In this document: one piece after another, positions 58,161 to 64,000 of the stretch | Position numbering within the stretch: position 1 is the stretch's first letter | Layout of the letters: each line of letters begins with the position of its first letter | Assembly: GCF_012928505.1 (NCBI RefSeq) | Contig: NZ_JABBJN010000016.1 | Span: 55,288-119,287 of the forward strand | Source of the DNA: Achromobacter sp. Bel | Lineage (GTDB): Bacteria > Pseudomonadota > Gammaproteobacteria > Burkholderiales > Burkholderiaceae_B | DNA: 64,000 nucleotides | Direction of reading: 5' to 3' | Notes under the pieces: model-generated | Told to the model about the DNA's origin: nothing | What the model saw: the letters and a program-made list of their open reading frames with translations, nothing else | The model's database searches: none | Made by a program: the position numbers and the translations under genes

Positions 58161-59819
58161 ATGTCGGAACAGGAACTGAAACTGCATGTGCCCACGGCTT
58201 CGCGCCAGGCCGTGCTGCGAGAGATCAAGCAACGCGAGGCCACTCGCATCCGCTTGCATGCCATGTATTTCGACACGCCGGAGCGCGAACTCGCGCGGGC
58301 GCGCATCGCCATCCGGCTGCGCCAGGAAGGCCGCGATTGGGTCCAGACGCTAAAGATGCCGGGCATCAACGCCATCACCCGCATTGAATTGAACCACCCG
58401 CGCCCCGGCCCGGTGCTGGACCTGTCGGTGTATGCCGGCACCGAAGTCGAAGCTGCGCTGTCCGCGGTCAAAGGTGAACTTGGCCTGCGCTACGAAACCG
58501 ACGTGCAGCGGCTGCTGCGCAAGGTCCGCACGCGCTTCGGCACCGTGGAACTTGCGTACGACACCGGCATCCTGCGCGCTGGCGCATTGGAACTGCCCAT
58601 CTCCGAACTGGAGTTCGAACTGGTGTCGGGCCGCCCGGCCGCCATCTTCGCCAGCGCGCGCGGCTGGCAGCAACGCCATGGCCTGGTGCTGGACCCGCGC
58701 AGCAAGTCCGAACGCGGCGACGCGCTGGCCCAACTGGCCCAGCGCCTGGCCGATGTGGACGCCATCCCCGGCGAAGACCTGGAAGCCCGCCGTGCCCAGG
58801 CCATCTCCCAATTCTGGGCACCGCGCGGCGCGGCCGCCGTGAAGCTGCGCGACGACATGACGCCGTCGCAGGCGATGGGGCGCATCGCCGCGGAATGCCT
58901 GGACCAGATCGCGCGCAACGCCGCAGTGCTGGCCGAAGTCGATACCGAAGGCGTGTACCGCGCCGGCAACTCCGAACATGTGCACCAGTTGCGTGTGGGC
59001 GTGCGCCGGCTGCGCTCGGCCTGGAAACTCTTCGACGGCTGGATCGCGCCGGTGCCGGAAGCCATGCTGCAAGGCGTGCGCACACACTTCGCCGCCTTCG
59101 GCGCCAACCGCGACCAGGACGTGCTGAACGAAACCGTGGCGCCCGCGCTGATCCGCGCCGGCATGCCCGTGATCCCGATGGAAGCCGCGCCGCCCGAACA
59201 GGACGCCCAGACTATCGCCGGCGGCAAGGCCTTTCAGGCCTGGCTGCTTGAACTGCTGGAATGGAGCCTGGACGTGCCGCCGGCGGTGCCTGCCGGCAAC
59301 ACCCAGACCATCGCCAACGGCACGCCCAGCGACGCCGCGCCCGAGCCCGCCATCCGGCTGGAAGGCGGCGTGGCCGGCCCCAGCGTCAAGCCCACCATCA
59401 TCCCCATGCTGGCGCCCGAACCCGATCCGCAGCGCCTGCACAAGCAGCTGGCGCGCCGCCTGCACCGCTGGCACAGCAAAGTGGCCGACCAGGGCACGCA
59501 GTTTGCGACGCTGGACGTCCCCACACGCCATGAATTGCGCAAGCGCGGCAAGCGGCTGCGCTACAGCCTGGCGTTTGCGGAATCGCTGCTGCCCGCGGCC
59601 AAGCTGCGGGGCTACCGCAAACTGCTGTCCAAGGTGCAGGACGTGCTGGGCGAAATCAATGACCTGGCCGTCGCCCGCGACTACTACGAGTCGTGTACGG
59701 CCACCCATCCGCAAGCCTGGTTCGCGCTGGGCTGGATCAGCGCGCGCCTGGAAGAACTGGCGGACGAAGCGCAGAAAGCCTTCGACGACCTGGCGCGCAG
59801 CAAGCCCTTCTGGAAATGA
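58161..59819 (+). CDS. CYTH-CHAD domain protein
   Basis: A 552-residue protein. The N-terminal CYTH tunnel domain (about 1-200) has the metal-binding ExExK as E3-x-E5-x-K7 and acts on triphosphate or polyphosphate substrates. The C-terminal CHAD helical domain (about 245-545) has conserved histidines and arginines in HVHQLRVGVRRLRSAW near residue 277 and RHELRKRGKRLRYSL near residue 455, which bind polyphosphate. An Ala/Pro-rich stretch of about 70 residues (about 365-430) splits the CHAD domain. The likely role is at polyphosphate granules. Confidence 0.9.
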   Translation: MSEQELKLHVPTASRQAVLREIKQREATRIRLHAMYFDTPERELARARIAIRLRQEGRDWVQTLKMPGINAITRIELNHPRPGPVLDLSVYAGTEVEAALSAVKGELGLRYETDVQRLLRKVRTRFGTVELAYDTGILRAGALELPISELEFELVSGRPAAIFASARGWQQRHGLVLDPRSKSERGDALAQLAQRLADVDAIPGEDLEARRAQAISQFWAPRGAAAVKLRDDMTPSQAMGRIAAECLDQIARNAAVLAEVDTEGVYRAGNSEHVHQLRVGVRRLRSAWKLFDGWIAPVPEAMLQGVRTHFAAFGANRDQDVLNETVAPALIRAGMPVIPMEAAPPEQDAQTIAGGKAFQAWLLELLEWSLDVPPAVPAGNTQTIANGTPSDAAPEPAIRLEGGVAGPSVKPTIIPMLAPEPDPQRLHKQLARRLHRWHSKVADQGTQFATLDVPTRHELRKRGKRLRYSLAFAESLLPAAKLRGYRKLLSKVQDVLGEINDLAVARDYYESCTATHPQAWFALGWISARLEELADEAQKAFDDLARSKPFWK

Positions 59820-60129
59820 ATGCCGCATGCCCCGCCTTGGCCGCGACGGCCGGGGCGGTCGCGCGCGTTTACCGCAGCGGCAAGTCAATCCGTGAATTCG
59901 ATTTCACCTCGACACGCATCTAGCACAGCGTTTCAAAAAAAACGGCACGGCAAGCTTCGGGTCAGCTGTCTGTAAAACGAACGACATCCGACGCGCCAAT
60001 ACTGGATCGCTGACGTCCGGCCACACTGCGCCGGGCGCCCACGTGGCCCGCAGCATCCGCCCGACCTTCGTCCTGTGTGACGGCAACGGCCCCCTGCGGG
60101 CCGTCAGCCCATCCACACTTGCCGAACCC
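59820..60129. other. Intergenic stretch before lipoprotein gene
   Basis: 310 bases with no supported gene. An A8 run at 59937 is not preceded by a stem. An upstream in-frame ATG at 60043 for the lipoprotein is rejected because it would bury the signal peptide. Confidence 0.45.
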
Positions 60130-60315
60130 ATGGAAACCACTTCCCACTTGCTCGCCCATGCAAGACGAGGCCTCGCGGCCTTCTGCGCGCTGTCGCTCGT
60201 GTTTTCGCTGTCCGCCTGCGGCGGCGACGACGACGATTCGGACGAACCCGCTCCCCCGCCCATCACGACGCCCCCCCCGCCGCCCGCCGCGTGCGCGTCG
60301 CACTGCGCGCCCTGA
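60130..60315 (+). CDS. Small lipoprotein, 61 residues
   Basis: The start METTSH leads to a signal peptide (RRGLAAFCALSLVFSLSA) and a lipobox LSAC with the lipid-bearing C30. The mature part is tiny: GGDDDDSDEP, then a proline-rich run, then two cysteines near the C-terminus. The acidic second residues favour outer-membrane retention or uncertain sorting. It is 37 bases before the phospholipase gene and probably co-transcribed, so it could be an accessory factor, but nothing in the sequence proves it. Confidence 0.6.
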   Translation: METTSHLLAHARRGLAAFCALSLVFSLSACGGDDDDSDEPAPPPITTPPPPPAACASHCAP

Positions 60316-60352
60316 GCCCGTTCCCCTCCGACCTTCAACGACAGAGAAGCCA

Positions 60353-62548
60353 ATGACGTTCGACGCCTCCAAGAGAAAATTCTTCAAGACCACGCTGGGA
60401 ACCACCGCGGCCGTAAGCGCCTTGTCGATGTTCCCGCCCAGCATCCGACGCGCGCTGGCCATCGAAGCCAGCAGCCCGACGGGCACGATTCAGGACGTCA
60501 AGCACGTCGTGATGCTGATGCTGGAAAATCGTTCCTTCGACGGCTACTTCGGTACCTTCCCCGGCGTGCGCGGCTTCGGCGACCGCTTCCCCATTCCGCT
60601 GGCCAACGGCAAGTCGGTGTTCCACCAGACGCGCAGCGACGGCACCGAAGAGCTGCCCTATCACCTGGACACGACGCTGGGCAACGCGCAGCGCGCCGGC
60701 AGCACGCCGCACTCGTGGCCCAATTGCCAGGCCGCCTGGGACCACGGCCGCATGAACAAGTGGCCCAGCGCCAAGCAGCCGCTGTCGATGGGCTACTACG
60801 AAGCCGCCGAAGTCCCTTTCCACCGCGCGCTGGCCGACGCCTTCACGCTGTGCGACAACTACCACTGCGCCATGCACGCCGGCACCATCCCCAACCGGCT
60901 GTTCTTCTGGACCGGCACCAACGGCCCGTCGGGCGATAATGTATCGGTGGTGATGAACGAAATGAACGACGGCGCCGACGTGGGCCCGTCCACCGAAGGC
61001 TGGACCTGGACCACCTACGCGGATCGCCTGCAGCAGGCGGGCGTCAGTTGGAAGGTCTACCAGAACATCCCGGACAACTTCGGCTGCAACGAGATGATGA
61101 GCTTCCGGCACTGGCGCGCCGAGATCGAAAAGATGCCGGCGGACCGGCAGGTGACCAACCAGGGCGGACCCGCCTACAACCCCGCCATCGACGACCTCTA
61201 CAGCCCCCTGGCCAAGGGCTTCGGCAACACCATGCCCGACGGCGGTTTCCTGCAGAGCCTGCGCGACGACGTCATGAACGGCACGCTGCCGGAAGTGTCG
61301 TGGATCATCCCGCCGGCCGCCTACAGCGAGCACCCCGGGCCTTCCAGCCCCGCCAAGGGCGCGTGGTACATCCAGGCCGCGCTGGACGCGCTGACACAAT
61401 CGCCCGAGGTCTGGAGCAAGACCGTATTCCTGGTCACCTACGACGAGAACGACGGCTTCTTCGACCACATGCCCACGCCGTCCGCCCCCTCGCGCAACGA
61501 TGACGGCACGCTGGCGGGCAAGTCCACGCTGACGGACGCCGAGATGGCATTCGAGTACTTCACCTACCCGCCTGCCACCCCCAAGCAACTGACCGCCGAT
61601 GGCAAGCCCTACGGCCCCGGCATGCGCGTGCCGATGTGGGTGATCTCGCCATGGAGCCGCGGCGGCTGGGTCAATTCGCAGGTGTTCGACCACACGTCGG
61701 CGCTGCGCTTTCTGGAGCAGCGCTTCGGCGTCGTCGAACCCAATATCAGCGCGTTCCGGCGCGCCGTCTGCGGCGACCTTACCTCCACGCTGAATTTCGT
61801 ATCGCCCAACAGCGCCGCCCTGCCCACCTTGCCGGGCCGCATGACCAAGACGGACGCCGACGGGCTGACGACGTGGCAGGAATCGCAGCCCGCTATCGCC
61901 ATCCCCACGCAACAGACGCTGGCCAAGCAGGCCCCCGGCACGCGCCCGTCGCGCGCCCTGCCCTATGAGCTGCACACGAGCGCCCGCGAAGACGCGCGCG
62001 AGAACCGCGTCAGGCTGTTGTTCGCCAACGCCAGCAGCGGCCAGGCCGCCGCCGTCTTCCACGTGTACGACAAGCTGCATCTGGATCGCATCCCGCGCCG
62101 CTATGTGGTCGAGGCGGGCAAGTCGCTGGACGACGCCTGGGACGTGTCTGCCGACAGCGGCAAATACGACCTGTGGGTACTGGGGCCGAACGGCTATCAC
62201 CGCGCCTTCGCGGGCGACCTGATGCAGACCGGCGGCGCGCAGCCCGAGATCCAGGTGTGCTACGTGCCCTGCGAGGATCCGCAGGTGCAGGTCAAGCTGC
62301 ACAACAACGGCAGCCAGGCCTGCACATTCAATGTGCACGCGATGGCGTACCGCAGCGACGGCCCCTGGACCGCCACCGTGCAACCGGGCCAGACGGGCGA
62401 ACTGAGCTGGCCGGTCGGCGACAGCGGCCAGTGGTATGACTTTGCGGTGGCCTGCGACGGCTACGGCGCATTCCAGCGCCGCTTTGCTGGCCGCATGGAA
62501 ACAGGCCAAGACGGCGTCAGCGACCCGGCGATGGGCCAGGTAGGCTGA
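60353..62548 (+). CDS. plcN: Phosphocholine-type phospholipase C
   Basis: A 731-residue secreted phosphoesterase. The catalytic domain shows MLENRSFDGYFG near residue 52, PNRLFFWTG near residue 182, and TYDENDGFFDHMP near residue 362 with its metal-binding DEND. Two C-terminal DUF756-type beta domains follow (about 540-715). The N-terminus KRKFFKTTLGTTAAVSALS resembles a Tat signal but has KR where RR is usual. Where most relatives have NRSFDHYFG this protein has Gly for His. It is followed by a strong terminator. Haemolytic PlcH is an alternative subclass. Confidence 0.88.
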   Translation: MTFDASKRKFFKTTLGTTAAVSALSMFPPSIRRALAIEASSPTGTIQDVKHVVMLMLENRSFDGYFGTFPGVRGFGDRFPIPLANGKSVFHQTRSDGTEELPYHLDTTLGNAQRAGSTPHSWPNCQAAWDHGRMNKWPSAKQPLSMGYYEAAEVPFHRALADAFTLCDNYHCAMHAGTIPNRLFFWTGTNGPSGDNVSVVMNEMNDGADVGPSTEGWTWTTYADRLQQAGVSWKVYQNIPDNFGCNEMMSFRHWRAEIEKMPADRQVTNQGGPAYNPAIDDLYSPLAKGFGNTMPDGGFLQSLRDDVMNGTLPEVSWIIPPAAYSEHPGPSSPAKGAWYIQAALDALTQSPEVWSKTVFLVTYDENDGFFDHMPTPSAPSRNDDGTLAGKSTLTDAEMAFEYFTYPPATPKQLTADGKPYGPGMRVPMWVISPWSRGGWVNSQVFDHTSALRFLEQRFGVVEPNISAFRRAVCGDLTSTLNFVSPNSAALPTLPGRMTKTDADGLTTWQESQPAIAIPTQQTLAKQAPGTRPSRALPYELHTSAREDARENRVRLLFANASSGQAAAVFHVYDKLHLDRIPRRYVVEAGKSLDDAWDVSADSGKYDLWVLGPNGYHRAFAGDLMQTGGAQPEIQVCYVPCEDPQVQVKLHNNGSQACTFNVHAMAYRSDGPWTATVQPGQTGELSWPVGDSGQWYDFAVACDGYGAFQRRFAGRMETGQDGVSDPAMGQVG

Positions 62549-62569
62549 GGCTTGATTCGCCGCCAATAG

Positions 62570-62601
62570 AAACGGGGCGGCGCTTGCGCGCCGCCCCGTT
62601 T
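62570..62601. terminator. Bidirectional terminator between plc and ftsY
   Basis: AAACGGGGCGGCGC (62570-62583) pairs perfectly with GCGCCGCCCCGTTT (62588-62601) across a 4-base loop. It serves the convergent genes on both sides. Confidence 0.85.
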
Positions 62602-62621
62602 CCGACGCTTCCGCGGGTGGC

Positions 62622-64000
62622 TCAGTCCGCCAGCAAAGCCGCGGCGAATTCGTCCGCCACGAACGGCTGCAAGTCTTCCAGGCTTTCGCCCACGCCGATC
62701 CAGTAGACGGGAATCGGGCGCACGCCCTGGCTGCCCGCCGCGACCGCTGCCAAGGTACCGCCCTTGGCCGTGCCGTCCAGCTTGGTCACGACCAGGCCCG
62801 TCAGCGTGATGGCCGCGTCGAACGCGCGGATCTGCGCCAGCGCGTTCTGCCCGGTGTTGCCGTCCACCACCAGCAGCACTTCGTGCGGCGCGGTGGCATC
62901 GGCCTTGCCGATGACGCGGCGGATCTTCTTCAGCTCTTCCATCAGGTGCAACTGCGTGGGCAAGCGCCCGGCGGTGTCCACCATGACCACGCCCATGCCG
63001 CGCGCGCGGCCGGCGTTGACCGAGTCGAACGCCACGGCGGCAGGGTCGCCACCATCCTGCGCGATGACGCTGACGTTATTGCGGCTGCCCCATTCCACGA
63101 GCTGTTCGCGCGCGGCGGCGCGGAACGTGTCGCCCGCGGCCAGCAGGACGCTGGCGCCCTGGCGTTGGAACGTGTGAGCCAGCTTGCCGATGGAGGTCGT
63201 CTTGCCCGCGCCGTTGACGCCGGCGATCATCACCACCAGCGGCTTGGCGCGGGTCAGGTCGAACGCGCGCTCCAGCGGACGCAGATGGTCGGCCAGCACC
63301 TGGCGCAGGGCCGTCTTCACCTTGGCCGGGTCTTCGATGCGTTCCTTCTTGACGCGCGCACGCAGCGCGGTCAGCAGCTTCTCGGTGGCCTCCAGGCCAG
63401 CATCGGCCATAATGAGCGCCGATTCGAGTTCCTCGAACAGGTTTTCGTCGACCTTGACGCCGATGAAGATGCCGCCAATGCTCTGGCCGGTACGCGACAG
63501 GCCCTGCTTCAGCCGCGACAGCCACGACGCCTTTTTGGGCGCTTCGGCGGCAACGGGTTCGGCGACCGGGACCGGCGCGGGAGCCGGTGCAAATGCAGGG
63601 GCGGGATTCGGTGTCGGAGCAGGAGCCGCTGGCGTTGCCGCAACAGGCACGGCAGGCGCCGGTGCTGCAACCCGGACAGGCTCAGGCGCAGGTGTTGCCG
63701 TGGGAACCGTGGCGGCCGGCGCGTTAAGCGGCGCGCTGACCGGAGCAAGAATCGGCGCATTGGCCGGTGCTTGTACTGGCGCTGCAGCGGGCGCCGTGAC
63801 CGGTGCGCTGAACGGCGCCTGGACCGGCGCATCGGCGCGTGCGATCGGCGCTACAGTCGGTGCTGTCGGTGCTGTCGATGCTGCCAGTGCTGTCGGCGCG
63901 ACAGGCGCGGCCGGGACGGGAGCAGGTCCGGGCTCCGGATCGGGAACCGGCGCCGGCGTCGGGACCACGACCACGGGGCTCGGAGCGGGCGCGAGCGCAA
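62622..64000 (-). CDS. ftsY: Signal recognition particle receptor FtsY (N-terminus outside window)
   Basis: At least 459 residues; the frame stays open to the right edge. The NG GTPase domain covers the last 300 residues, with P-loop [15 protein letters not shown], then DTFRAAA, then DTAGRLPTQ and [10 protein letters not shown]. FtsY docks SRP-ribosome complexes at the inner membrane. The visible part of the N-terminal domain is a Pro/Ala-rich stretch of about 140 residues with repeating APVxAP units, not the usual acidic A domain. The true start could lie beyond the edge. Confidence 0.95.
   Translation of the reverse strand, partial: ALAPAPSPVVVVPTPAPVPDPEPGPAPVPAAPVAPTALAASTAPTAPTVAPIARADAPVQAPFSAPVTAPAAAPVQAPANAPILAPVSAPLNAPAATVPTATPAPEPVRVAAPAPAVPVAATPAAPAPTPNPAPAFAPAPAPVPVAEPVAAEAPKKASWLSRLKQGLSRTGQSIGGIFIGVKVDENLFEELESALIMADAGLEATEKLLTALRARVKKERIEDPAKVKTALRQVLADHLRPLERAFDLTRAKPLVVMIAGVNGAGKTTSIGKLAHTFQRQGASVLLAAGDTFRAAAREQLVEWGSRNNVSVIAQDGGDPAAVAFDSVNAGRARGMGVVMVDTAGRLPTQLHLMEELKKIRRVIGKADATAPHEVLLVVDGNTGQNALAQIRAFDAAITLTGLVVTKLDGTAKGGTLAAVAAGSQGVRPIPVYWIGVGESLEDLQPFVADEFAAALLAD

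Overview
The window is a GC-rich chromosomal segment of a betaproteobacterium. The best guess is an Alcaligenaceae genus such as Achromobacter or Bordetella. The signs are an orphan Bug/TctC-type receptor, several complete aromatic and sugar-acid catabolic operons with Liv and TRAP transporters, and the gene order ribBA-ribH-nusB-thiL-pgpA-cinA. This is inference from gene families; no database search was possible.

Layout. (1) 1-3915: an operon for an aromatic acid, with an aryl-acid ligase fragment, a hotdog thioesterase, an aryl-CoA FAD hydroxylase, a Bug receptor and a maleate isomerase. (2) About 3916-21540: an accessory island. It holds a CSS/EAL c-di-GMP phosphodiesterase; a LysR-controlled operon of an Old Yellow Enzyme, flavodoxin-like and NmrA-like proteins and two Cys-elbow hydrolases; an AraC/aldehyde dehydrogenase pair; a LysR/quinone-reductase pair; TetR with a RibD-C reductase; a uracil-DNA glycosylase; and a nucleotidyltransferase broken by a stop codon. 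Copies of a TGTCGAA/TTCATTGAA end motif that resembles IS21-family terminal repeats lie between these modules, with one IS3-type transposase fragment. (3) 21544-24774: groES-groEL under a perfect CIRCE element, then a YihY/BrkB membrane protein. (4) 24782-35100: an nba-type 3-hydroxyanthranilate/2-aminomuconate cluster (MarR, NbaE, NbaF, LysR, NbaC, NbaD) followed by a complete LivKHMGF importer. (5) 35160-45132: a minus-strand sugar-acid operon (GntR, TRAP DctPQM, SDR, FAH hydrolase, UxaA, UxuB, Ldh). (6) 45308-53454: housekeeping genes dgkA, ndh, pyrF, cinA, pgpA, thiL, nusB, ribH, ribBA and a HAD phosphatase. (7) 53467-57943: an IclR regulator and a PhnD-C-E-E importer. (8) 58161-64000: a CYTH-CHAD protein, a small lipoprotein, a phosphocholine-type phospholipase C and ftsY, which runs off the right edge.

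How the parts work together. The first operon looks like salicylate-type chemistry (activation, ring hydroxylation as CoA ester, thioester release), with MaiA sending maleate to fumarate. The nba genes carry 3-hydroxyanthranilate to 4-oxalocrotonate; the later enzymes are not in the window. The sugar-acid operon appears to couple a UxaA dehydratase to an oxidation/hydrolysis finish that needs no kinase or aldolase.

The most interesting unexplained items are the end-bounded LysR/reductase cassette at 15758-18215, the large hairpin element at 28545-28704, the hybrid sugar-acid operon, and the acidic RibH tail that overlaps the nusB start.
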